This document shows positions 1-5,764 of a DNA stretch of 7,585 bases, in pieces. Each line of letters starts with the position of its first letter. Position 1 is the first letter of the stretch. The notes beneath the pieces are model-generated. The model worked only from the letters and a program-made list of their open reading frames with translations, was not told where the DNA came from and did not search any database. This stretch comes from 2-01-FULL-45-10 sp964433975 (lineage in GTDB: Bacteria; Omnitrophota; Gorgyraeia; 2-01-FULL-45-10): contig CAYSSS010000074.1 of assembly GCA_964433975.1 (NCBI GenBank), forward strand, positions 1 to 7,585, in the 5' to 3' direction. A program made the position numbers and the translations under genes.

Positions 1-207
1 TTGGACCTCAAGATGCCCGATATCGACGGCAGGGAGGTATTGAAGATAATACGCAAAGTGAGCAACGTCCCGGTGATAATCATCACGGGCCACCCGCAGG
101 ATGTCTCCGAGATACACTTAGCGGAGCTGGATATAGAGGGCTTTATAGAGAAGCCGATAAGCCTGCAGGCTGTATTGAACTCTTTAAAGTATCTGATAGG
201 GGAATAA
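1..207 (+). CDS. Response-regulator receiver domain, C-terminal part (5' partial)
   Basis: The visible 68 codons are the second half of a CheY-like receiver domain. The window opens immediately before the phospho-acceptor: the first codon TTG is most likely an internal Leu, followed by Asp2 in the D-L-K-M-P-D-x-D-G motif. Further on are the switch Thr29 in IIITGH and the conserved Lys51 in the E-K-P motif that ends beta5, then helix alpha5. The protein stops straight after alpha5, so no output domain follows on this side. It is either a stand-alone receiver or a receiver at the C-terminus of a longer protein. It should act in the cytoplasm as a target for a histidine kinase that is not visible here. 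A PilZ gene starts one base after its stop codon, suggesting co-transcription. Family assignment is firm; the partner is unknown. Confidence 0.88.
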   Translation: MDLKMPDIDGREVLKIIRKVSNVPVIIITGHPQDVSEIHLAELDIEGFIEKPISLQAVLNSLKYLIGE

Positions 208-208
208 T

Positions 209-589
209 ATGAAGGAGAGAAGGAAAAACCTCAGGGCAAAGAAGTACTTCGCGATAAATATCGTGGCCTGTGATTCGGACGGCAGGCATCTACGCTTCGA
301 TAAGATAAAATCGAACCCCAAATATTACGATGAGTCGGGGATAGATTTTACCCCGGAAGGGATAAAGATAATGTGCTCAAAGCCCCTTCCCGAGGAATCC
401 AAGATACAGATGAAGATGCTTATACCCGACGAGGAGAACTTGAACCTCATCCGGGCCAACGGCACGATAAAATGGTTTAAGCAGGTCAAGGGCAGATATA
501 AAAAGTACTTCATTATCGGCATCAACTTCAGGGACCTGGCGCAGGACGACAAGGAAAAGTTGATCCGCCTCTGGAAGAAATACAGGTAG
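209..589 (+). CDS. PilZ-domain protein, putative c-di-GMP receptor
   Basis: A 126-residue, probably single-domain PilZ protein. The N-terminal RxxxR motif is Arg5-K-N-L-Arg9, inside a basic stretch starting at residue 4. The second motif reads D46-F-T48-P-E-G51, i.e. DxTxxG where the family consensus is [D/N]xSxxG, so a Thr replaces the usual Ser. The closing beta strands carry the pattern G-T-I-K-W-F followed by Y-F-I-I-G-I-N-F (85-107), typical of the end of the PilZ barrel. PilZ domains bind cyclic di-GMP and modulate motility, exopolysaccharide or enzyme activity. No signal peptide or membrane helix is seen, so it is likely cytoplasmic. The start is supported by AGGGGA at 198-203, five bases before ATG. 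It follows the receiver gene by one base. c-di-GMP binding is inferred from the motifs. Confidence 0.82.
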   Translation: MKERRKNLRAKKYFAINIVACDSDGRHLRFDKIKSNPKYYDESGIDFTPEGIKIMCSKPLPEESKIQMKMLIPDEENLNLIRANGTIKWFKQVKGRYKKYFIIGINFRDLAQDDKEKLIRLWKKYR

Positions 590-598
590 AGATCCCAC

Positions 599-1258
599 TT
601 GGTAGCGTTCACCGCATCTTTTATCTTCGTAGTTTTGGCCGAGATGGGGGACAAGACACAGCTCCTCGCGATGGCGTTCGCCTCGAAGTATAAGGCATAC
701 CAGGTGCTGATTGCGGTCTTCATCGCAACTCTCCTGAACCACGCTCTCGCGGTAATGGCCGGGCGCGCCCTGACTGCGGTCATTCCTTTAGATATAATAT
801 CTTTTGTCGCGGCCTTATCTTTTGTGATATTCGGTTTATGGACGATCCGCGGCGATAAGCTGGCTGGCGATGGAGTCAAAGAGTCAAAGTTAGGACCTGT
901 GCTTACGGTGGCGATAGCGTTCTTTTTCGCCGAGATGGGAGACAAGACGCAGCTTGCCACTATAAGCCTGGCAGTTGAGTACAAAAGCATATTAAATGTT
1001 CTCATGGGCACGATCCTGGGTATGGTGGTGGCCGACGCGACAGGCATAATATTGGGTATAGTCATGAGGAAACATATCCCGCAGAAGTCGATAAAATGGG
1101 TATCCGCGATTATATTTGTACTCTTTAGGTTGACCGGGATATACAAGGTTTTGGCCGATAAGATCAGTCTCACTTATGTCTGGAGCATCATAGCGTTCAT
1201 CGCGATATGCACGATCGCCTTGGCATATCGTATCACCAGACAAGTAGCTGACGTTTAA
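599..1258 (+). CDS. GDT1/TMEM165 (UPF0016) family cation transporter
   Basis: A 219-residue integral membrane protein built as an internal repeat. The family signature E-x-G-D-[KR]-[TS] appears twice, as E15-MGDKT in the first helix and E112-MGDKTQ in the fourth or fifth. Hydrophobic segments lie near residues 3-25, 36-56, 63-83, 100-122, 133-156, 166-183 and 191-211. Bacterial members export Mn2+, and eukaryotic Gdt1/TMEM165 move Mn2+ or Ca2+ against protons, so inner-membrane Mn/Ca export is the likely role; specificity cannot be read here. TTG at 599 is the first start codon after the PilZ stop in the same frame and places the helix and first motif where the family has them; AGGTAG at 584-589, overlapping the PilZ stop, may serve as a weak ribosome binding site. 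In the second half FVLFRL has Arg177 where the first repeat has Gly (FVIFGL), a mild oddity in an otherwise intact protein. Confidence 0.88.
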   Translation: MVAFTASFIFVVLAEMGDKTQLLAMAFASKYKAYQVLIAVFIATLLNHALAVMAGRALTAVIPLDIISFVAALSFVIFGLWTIRGDKLAGDGVKESKLGPVLTVAIAFFFAEMGDKTQLATISLAVEYKSILNVLMGTILGMVVADATGIILGIVMRKHIPQKSIKWVSAIIFVLFRLTGIYKVLADKISLTYVWSIIAFIAICTIALAYRITRQVADV

Positions 1259-1263
1259 ACGTC
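1250..1263. repeat. 14-bp perfect palindrome across the transporter stop codon
   Basis: GACGTTTAAACGTC reads identically on both strands and includes the TAA stop (1256-1258) of the GDT1-family gene. It has no loop and no following T-run, so it is not a convincing terminator. It sits at the left edge of the AT-rich islet. It may be chance or a protein binding site. Confidence 0.35.
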
Positions 1264-1284
1264 CTCTACTATATGGATAACTTC

Positions 1285-1384
1285 ATGAATAAGAAAGTTT
1301 TTGTAAAGACATTTGGGTGACCGTTGGTGTAAGTACCGAGAGACGCTGTTAATGACATTAAGGAAGATAAGTGGCTATGAATGA
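1285..1384 (+). pseudogene. Decayed 5' fragment resembling a MiaB-type methylthiotransferase
   Basis: ATG at 1285 opens a reading MNKKVFVKTFG that ends in TGA at 1318-1320, exactly where methylthiotransferases have their first cluster Cys (consensus KTFGCQMN). The intact miaB downstream starts MNKVYIRSFGCQMS. Shifting one frame, from 1331, the DNA reads KYRETLLMTLRKISGYE before TGA at 1382-1384, which resembles the family continuation N-x-R-D-x-E ... L ... GY. The distance from FG to the Glu is 22 bases against 24 in the intact gene, consistent with a small indel. I therefore read it as the first 30 or so codons of a lost miaB paralogue with one nonsense change and one frameshift. The resemblance is short, so chance cannot be excluded. 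Confidence 0.45.
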
Positions 1385-1432
1385 ACGAGAAAGTTAGATT
1401 AAAAAAGGAACAGCATTATTATAAGGCATAGG

Positions 1433-1849
1433 ATGAAAGATAGAATTTGTATAAATTGTTCTCAGCAGAAAAATTGCGGTGATTCTTTTATTTCATGGAT
1501 ATTCTTTATTATTGGACTTATTGCAACTGTGGCAATTCGTATTGTAACGGTTTTAATGAATATTAATGCTCTATACGGAAAGATTGCCTGGTATATCGGA
1601 GTTGGCGGTTTCTTGTTGTTTTTTATTTATAAATTTAACGCTAACCGAATGTTAGCGAAACTTATTGATAAAGAAGATCTCATTGAAAAGGCAAAGAATA
1701 AGAAGCCTCTTTCTACTGAAGAATATGGCCTAATCGCTGAGATATTGTGTAATTTGAAATCTGAGAAGGAGCGGATAAACTATTTTTTTATATTTATAGT
1801 ATCCGCGGCGGCGATATTGATCGCGTTATATTTTGATTTTATAAAATAA
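1433..1849 (+). CDS. Small membrane protein with N-terminal Cys motif, function unknown
   Basis: I do not recognise a named family. The 138-residue product starts with a short hydrophilic segment carrying C6-x2-C9-x5-C15, which could bind a metal or form disulphides. Two hydrophobic helices follow (about 19-42 and 51-68), then a charged, probably helical soluble stretch (70-115) with Lys/Glu-rich sequence and one Cys (106), then a third helix (116-135) ending in YFDFIK. Three helices put the two termini on opposite sides of the membrane. AAGG at 1423-1426, six bases before ATG, supports the start. The gene is strongly AT-rich and lies 25 bases upstream of the superoxide dismutase gene in the same direction, so the two may be co-transcribed. 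A role in redox or metal stress would be guesswork based only on that neighbour and the Cys motif. Confidence 0.72.
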   Translation: MKDRICINCSQQKNCGDSFISWIFFIIGLIATVAIRIVTVLMNINALYGKIAWYIGVGGFLLFFIYKFNANRMLAKLIDKEDLIEKAKNKKPLSTEEYGLIAEILCNLKSEKERINYFFIFIVSAAAILIALYFDFIK

Positions 1850-1861
1850 AAGTCACAGGAC

Positions 1862-1869
1862 AAAGGAGG
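1862..1869 (+). promoter_or_regulatory. Strong ribosome binding site of the superoxide dismutase gene
   Basis: AAAGGAGG lies five bases before GTG at 1875. It selects GTG, which gives the family-typical N-terminus. An ATG at 1873 overlaps by one base in another frame and does not open the dismutase. This is the best Shine-Dalgarno match in the window. Confidence 0.8.
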
Positions 1870-1874
1870 AAGAT

Positions 1875-2468
1875 GTGCCTATTAAATTACCCGATTTACC
1901 TTATGATAAAGCGGCCCTGGAACCGTACATAAGCGCTAAAACCTTAGAATTTCACTATGGCAAACATCATGCCGGGTATGTTAAAAAACTGAATAGCTTA
2001 ATTAAAGAAACGCCATTAGATAGTGAGGCCCTTGAAAGTATTATTAATAAAACAGCGAAAGATGTTTCAAAGTCAACAGTATTCAATAATGCTGCTCAGG
2101 TGTGGAACCATGTTTTTTACTGGCAATGCATGAAACCTAAAGGAGGTGGTGTGTCGTCGGGGGCAATAGGGGATAAGATTAATGCAGTGTTTGGAAGCCA
2201 TGATAAGTTTCTTGAGCAGTTCAAGAGCGCTGCGTTAAGCCAGTTCGGTAGCGGTTGGGTCTGGCTGGTGCTTAAAGAAGGAAAATTAGAAGTAATAAAA
2301 ACCTCAAACGCAGATACACCGATTGCACAAGGACTAAAACCGTTACTGACCGTTGATGTTTGGGAGCATGCGTATTACTTAGATTACCAGAATAAAAGAG
2401 CTGACTACCTTGACGCATATATAAAAAATTTGATTAACTGGGATTTTGTTAACTCGTTACTCGGATAG
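1875..2468 (+). CDS. sodB: Superoxide dismutase, iron type (Fe/Mn family)
   Basis: A 197-residue cytoplasmic enzyme that converts superoxide to oxygen and hydrogen peroxide. The four metal ligands are visible: His27 in the EFHYGKHH segment, His79 in QVWNH, and Asp161 and His165 in the DVWEHAYY signature. The length is normal and there is no signal peptide. Metal type is suggested by second-sphere residues: Gln75 in AAQVWNH together with Ala146 in SNADTP is the iron-enzyme arrangement, whereas manganese enzymes place the Gln at the latter site (ANQDSP). Metal use can still be cambialistic, so Fe is likely but unproven. The GTG start follows a strong ribosome binding site. Base use is AT-rich like the preceding gene and unlike miaB, which suggests acquisition from another lineage. 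The enzyme would protect an anaerobe or microaerophile from oxygen exposure. Confidence 0.95.
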   Translation: MPIKLPDLPYDKAALEPYISAKTLEFHYGKHHAGYVKKLNSLIKETPLDSEALESIINKTAKDVSKSTVFNNAAQVWNHVFYWQCMKPKGGGVSSGAIGDKINAVFGSHDKFLEQFKSAALSQFGSGWVWLVLKEGKLEVIKTSNADTPIAQGLKPLLTVDVWEHAYYLDYQNKRADYLDAYIKNLINWDFVNSLLG

Positions 2469-2492
2469 AAATTTATTATCAAGAAGGCCAGC

Positions 2493-2655
2493 ATGAAATC
2501 CAAGAATATTGTCTTGATTTGCCTTGGTGTTTTACTTCTTGTTGTTTTGCTTCAGAACACTTAAGTAGTTTCTGTTAGATTCTTATTTTGGAAGCTCAGC
2601 ATGTCTAGAATTATACTGCTTTCATTATTTATTGGGTTGCGTGATTCGGCGATAA
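2493..2655 (+). pseudogene. LapA-domain (DUF1049) small membrane protein gene, broken by an in-frame TAA
   Basis: From ATG at 2493, with GAAGG at 2483-2487 as ribosome binding site, the frame reads MKSKNIVLICLGVLLLVVLL then QNT and TAA at 2562-2564. Without any frame change it continues VVSVRFLFWKLSMSRIILLS. LapA-domain proteins have one helix, then Q-N-x-[QE]-x-V-x-V-x-F-L-F-W, then a second helix, so the TAA stands where Gln or Glu is expected and CAA to TAA is one transition. Family likeness fades after about 2639: in frame it runs on to TAA at 2688-2690, overlapping the miaB start, while a one-base shift gives VIRR and TAA at 2653-2655. I infer a two-helix membrane protein gene that has lost function. 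A 23-residue single-helix peptide might still be made from the intact start. Sequencing error is the main alternative. Confidence 0.72.
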
Positions 2656-2682
2656 ATATAACTTTAACAAAGTCAATCTGTT

Positions 2683-4002
2683 ATGAATAAAGTATATATT
2701 CGCAGTTTTGGCTGCCAGATGAGCTTCCGCGATTCGGAGTTTGTCACAGGGCAGCTGCTCGAGAGCGGGTTCGCCCTCGCGAATTCGATAGAGGTCGCGG
2801 ATATAATAATATTCAACTCCTGTTCCGTGAGAAAACACGCCGAAGAGAGGCTCATAAGCAATATTTCCGATCTTAAATTATTGAAGAAGAGGAAGCCCTC
2901 GCTCATCATAGGTCTCATGGGCTGTACCGCCCAGAGTTATAAGAGTAAGATACTCGACAGGCTGCCGATCCTCGATTTTTCCTGCGGGCCCGGGAACGAA
3001 GGCGATATTCCCGGTATTATAAAAGATATTATGGAGCATAGAGGCACGATAGTCGCGACCGATAAGATAGACAAGAAGAGGCCCGAGATATTTCCGGCGC
3101 ATAGAGAGGATAAGTATAAGGCGTACGTTTCAATAGGCGAGGGTTGCAATAATTTCTGTTCTTACTGCATCGTTCCTTATGTGCGCGGTAGAGAAAGGTC
3201 CAGGGACGCAAAAGATATAATCAGGGAGGTGAAGAGTCTTGCGGGGCGCGGGTTCAAAGAGATCATGCTCCTGGGGCAGAATGTTAACTCATATGGACGA
3301 GTCACGAACGACGAATCACGAACGACGAGCTTCGTGAATCTTCTCGAAACGCTTGATAAGATCCGGGGGATCGAGCGCATCCGTTTCATGACGAGCCACC
3401 CAAAGGACGCATCGACAGAGCTATTTAAGGCTATGCGCGACCTTGAAAAAGTCTGCGCGCATCTGCACCTGCCTCTACAGGTCGGTTCCGACAGGATATT
3501 GAAACTCATGAACCGCGGTTATACGGCGAAGAAGTATGTGGCGCTCGTGAAAGAATACAGGAAGTATCTGCCTGAGGGCAGTATTACTACCGATATAATA
3601 GTGGGTTTCCCGTCCGAAAAGAAGAGAGATTTTGACAAGACCGTAAAATTAATGAAGGATATAGAGTTTGACGGGGCTTATATGTTCAAGTATTCACCGC
3701 GACCGCCCGCGAAATCAGACCTTCTTAAAGATGACGTCACTCAAAAGGAAAAGGAGAGCAGGCTCGATACGCTCATCAACCTCCAGCGCGATATCTCGTT
3801 AAAGAGAAATGAACTATTGACAGGCAGGACTTTTGATGTTTTAGTAGATGGCGAGAGCAGGAAAGATCCCAATGTCTTTACCGGCAGGACCGCCACGAAT
3901 AAGGTGGCTGTCTTCAGCGGATCAAAGGATATGACGGGCAGGATCGTCTATGTTAAAGTAGAATCTGTAACACCTCATGCATTGAGAGGAAGGGTTGTAT
4001 GA
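2683..4002 (+). CDS. miaB: tRNA-2-methylthio-N6-dimethylallyladenosine synthase MiaB
   Basis: A radical-SAM methylthiotransferase of 439 residues, a normal length. The N-terminal UPF0004 domain has the three auxiliary-cluster cysteines Cys11 (FGCQMS), Cys47 (NSCSVR) and Cys81 (MGCTAQ). The radical-SAM core has C155-x3-C159-x2-C162 in EGCNNFCSYC, followed by IVPYVRGRERSR, a MiaB hallmark. Residues from about 380 form the C-terminal TRAM domain. It adds the 2-methylthio group to i6A37 of tRNAs reading UNN codons, the step after MiaA. A variable loop (about 205-216) is encoded by a tandem repeat. No Shine-Dalgarno is visible before ATG 2683, perhaps because the islet replaced the native leader; the start is fixed by the family N-terminus. 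The related enzyme RimO differs in substrate, but the RGRERSR segment and the nearby miaA favour MiaB. Confidence 0.94.
   Translation: MNKVYIRSFGCQMSFRDSEFVTGQLLESGFALANSIEVADIIIFNSCSVRKHAEERLISNISDLKLLKKRKPSLIIGLMGCTAQSYKSKILDRLPILDFSCGPGNEGDIPGIIKDIMEHRGTIVATDKIDKKRPEIFPAHREDKYKAYVSIGEGCNNFCSYCIVPYVRGRERSRDAKDIIREVKSLAGRGFKEIMLLGQNVNSYGRVTNDESRTTSFVNLLETLDKIRGIERIRFMTSHPKDASTELFKAMRDLEKVCAHLHLPLQVGSDRILKLMNRGYTAKKYVALVKEYRKYLPEGSITTDIIVGFPSEKKRDFDKTVKLMKDIEFDGAYMFKYSPRPPAKSDLLKDDVTQKEKESRLDTLINLQRDISLKRNELLTGRTFDVLVDGESRKDPNVFTGRTATNKVAVFSGSKDMTGRIVYVKVESVTPHALRGRVV
3302..3329 (+). repeat. 14-bp tandem repeat, two copies, inside miaB
   Basis: TCACGAACGACGA(A/G) occurs twice back to back, differing only in the last base. 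CACGAA of the second copy (3317-3322) pairs with TTCGTG at 3331-3336. The unit is not a multiple of three, so the copies are read in different frames and encode a polar loop between the NVNSYG motif and the next helix, a site where MiaB proteins vary in length. The reading frame stays open. Confidence 0.7.
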
Positions 4003-4844
4003 GTCGTAGAGTGCTTTATGTAGCGTTGATTGCGATGATTGTCTCCATTACCTTCACCGGCATATCATACGCGAGGGCAACCATACAAAGCCTGTCGCAG
4101 GTTGAGAAGATCTTTTTGCAGGGCAAGTATGACAGGGTGATTTCAGAGTCGAGCAAGCTGATAGATTCCGGGGCCCGCGGCAGAGAGGAGCTTTTCTATC
4201 TGAAAGGCTTGAGCCAGATGCAGCTTGCCAGGTTCGGAGAGGCCCGCCAGACATTCGAGTATATGGTCGATAGATACCCTAAAGGCAAAAGGGCTTTCGA
4301 CGGTTACATAGGTATAGGCGATGCCCTTTTTTTGGAAGGAAAGTACGCCGGATCGATCTCGAGCTACAACGATGCCATTTCCAAATTCCCGGACCACAAG
4401 AATGCATCAATAGTTTACTACAAGATAGGCAGCGCTTACCACAAGCTCGGATCCGAACAGAAGGCTAAGGAGTATTTCGATAAAGTTAAGGACCGTTCGC
4501 CGCTGAGTTTCGAATCAAGGATGATACCCAAAGACCTCGGGTCGTCACCGGCCGTAATGTCAGGTGACACCATGAAGCCTCTCCTTAAGCCTGACGCGCC
4601 GGCGGAATCTGTTGCGCCGGGCTATTTTTACGTCCAGGTGGGATATTTTAAGAGCAGAAATAACGCCGAAGGCTTAACAAAAAAGTTGAAACGCAAAGGA
4701 TATGACGGCAGCATCTCCTCCCAGATAAAAGACGGCGCCACTTTCTATAAAGTCAAGGTGGGGCGGTTCAATGCCAGAAGAGAAGCCGAGGCCGAGGCGA
4801 GAAGACTTAAAGCCGACGGATATAGTACAAAGGTATGCAATTAG
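3999..4844 (+). CDS. Exported TPR-repeat protein with C-terminal SPOR domain
   Basis: A 281-residue envelope protein. Residues 1-25 look like a Sec signal peptide (basic MSRR, hydrophobic stretch, Ala at ISYA), with no lipobox Cys. Residues 31-165 hold several helical TPR-like repeats, with units such as FLQGKYDRVI, RFGEARQTFEYMVDRYP, LEGKYAGSISSYNDAISKFP and KLGSEQKAKEYFDKV, similar to the CpoB/YbgF and BamD style of envelope TPRs. A low-complexity linker (about 175-207, Pro/Ser/Asp) leads to a SPOR domain (208-281) starting YFYVQVGYFKSRNNAEGL and closing with YSTKVCN. SPOR domains bind peptidoglycan stripped of stem peptides at division sites, so a periplasmic cell-wall or division role is likely. 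Its ATG overlaps the miaB stop (ATGA) and its end overlaps miaA by 10 bases, implying translational coupling. Confidence 0.85.
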   Translation: MSRRVLYVALIAMIVSITFTGISYARATIQSLSQVEKIFLQGKYDRVISESSKLIDSGARGREELFYLKGLSQMQLARFGEARQTFEYMVDRYPKGKRAFDGYIGIGDALFLEGKYAGSISSYNDAISKFPDHKNASIVYYKIGSAYHKLGSEQKAKEYFDKVKDRSPLSFESRMIPKDLGSSPAVMSGDTMKPLLKPDAPAESVAPGYFYVQVGYFKSRNNAEGLTKKLKRKGYDGSISSQIKDGATFYKVKVGRFNARREAEAEARRLKADGYSTKVCN

Positions 4845-5764
4845 CTTCGAAAACAGTTCTCTTCATAGTCGGGCCCACATCTATAGGTAAGACGGCCCTC
4901 GCGTTGAAGCTGGCGCGCAAAATTGGGGCTGAGATCATCTCCTGTGATTCGATGCAGGTCTACAAGGGGATGGATATCTTAAGCCAGTCTCCCGGAAAGT
5001 CCGAAACAAAAAAAATCCGCTATCACCTGATAAGATTTTTAAGCCCCGCAAAAGAGTACTCGGCCGGATCGTTCAGAAGAAGAGCCGCCTCGCTTGTCAA
5101 AGATATAATCGGGCGTAAAAATATCCCTATCATAGTGGGAGGCACGGGCCTCTATATGAAAGGCCTTGTGGATGGGCTCTTTCCCACGCCTAAGGCCAAC
5201 CTGAAGTTCAGGCAGGAGATGCTCGATTACGCCTCCCGTTACGGCAATCCGCGCCTCTACAGGAAACTGGAAAAGATAGATCCTCGCTCGGCGGGCGCGA
5301 TCCACCCCAATAATGTCAGGCGCGTTGTGAGGGCTCTTGAGATATGCCACTCCACCGGCCGCACCATGACGGAATTGAAGAAGACGACAAAAGGCATAGC
5401 CGATAGATACAGGATCAAGATCTTCGGCCTCACCTCATCCCGCGAAAATATTTATTCCGGTATAAATGATAGGGTCGATCGTATGTTCAGAGAAGGCCTT
5501 ATTAGTGAAGTGAAGAGGTTATCCGGGAAGAGGCTGAGCGCGACCGCAAAAGCGGCGCTGGGCCTTAAAGAGGTGCTGATCTTTTTAAAAGGTGGGGTCG
5601 ACCTGGAGATTGCTAAAGATTTGATGAAACAGAATACGCGACGCTATGCCAAGAGGCAGCTTACCTGGTTTAGGGCGGACCATAGGATCAGATGGTTTGA
5701 CGTGGAGAAGATGAGCGGCCGCCGCATCCTCGACAGCATTACGAAGGAGATCAGAAAAGAGTGA
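4835..5764 (+). CDS. miaA: tRNA dimethylallyltransferase MiaA
   Basis: A 309-residue cytoplasmic transferase that attaches a dimethylallyl group from DMAPP to N6 of A37 in tRNAs reading UNN codons, producing i6A37 for MiaB. The P-loop is GPTSIGKT (13-20). D38-S-M-Q41-VYKGMDI is the substrate and tRNA contact motif, with the catalytic Asp. VGGTGLY (101-107) is the second family signature, and NNVRRVVRALEI and NTRRYAKRQLTWFR complete the pattern. Length is normal. The ATG overlaps the 3' end of the SPOR gene by 10 bases. Only a weak, very close AAGG precedes it, so re-initiation from the upstream gene is likely. The gene ends by overlapping hflX (GTGA). Nothing is missing or frameshifted. Confidence 0.96.
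   Translation: MQLASKTVLFIVGPTSIGKTALALKLARKIGAEIISCDSMQVYKGMDILSQSPGKSETKKIRYHLIRFLSPAKEYSAGSFRRRAASLVKDIIGRKNIPIIVGGTGLYMKGLVDGLFPTPKANLKFRQEMLDYASRYGNPRLYRKLEKIDPRSAGAIHPNNVRRVVRALEICHSTGRTMTELKKTTKGIADRYRIKIFGLTSSRENIYSGINDRVDRMFREGLISEVKRLSGKRLSATAKAALGLKEVLIFLKGGVDLEIAKDLMKQNTRRYAKRQLTWFRADHRIRWFDVEKMSGRRILDSITKEIRKE

Larger units (their letters stand above)
1285..2682. other. AT-rich islet with relic genes, probable acquired or rearranged DNA
   Basis: Between the GDT1-family gene and miaB the base composition changes sharply. Counted stretches give 28% GC at 1441-1500 and 32% at 2041-2100, compared with 50% at 2761-2820 in miaB. Codons in the two intact genes here end mostly in A or T, unlike the neighbours. 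The segment carries a decayed MiaB-like fragment, a small membrane protein, an iron superoxide dismutase and a broken LapA-domain gene. The octamer ATGAATAA occurs at both ends (1285-1292 and 2683-2690), but both copies are start codons of MiaB-type sequences, so this may be homology rather than a target duplication. No transposase, integrase or tRNA is seen, and exact borders are uncertain. Confidence 0.5.

Noticed and set aside
325..1173. A 282-codon open frame on the minus strand
   Set aside because: It lies across the PilZ and GDT1-family genes, both with clear family motifs on the + strand; the minus-strand product has no recognisable domain and no ribosome binding site.
1318..1320. TGA at a Cys position read as selenocysteine
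   Set aside because: The frame meets TAA four codons later and no stem-loop of the needed type follows, so a nonsense mutation in a relic is simpler.
1381..1431. A 16-codon ORF (MNEKVRLKKEQHYYKA) ending one base before the membrane-protein start, a possible leader peptide
   Set aside because: The best purine stretch (1360-1366) is 14 bases upstream, too far for a normal ribosome binding site, and the ORF overlaps the end of the proposed relic. Proximity alone is not enough.
2562..2564. TAA recoded as Gln in the LapA-like gene
   Set aside because: TAA ends the receiver and GDT1-family genes normally, and the frame also degenerates further on.
2629..2690. A promoter for miaB in the AT-rich stretch (TTGCGT and TATAAC)
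   Set aside because: The spacing between the candidate boxes is 14 bases, too short, and AT-rich DNA gives such matches by chance.
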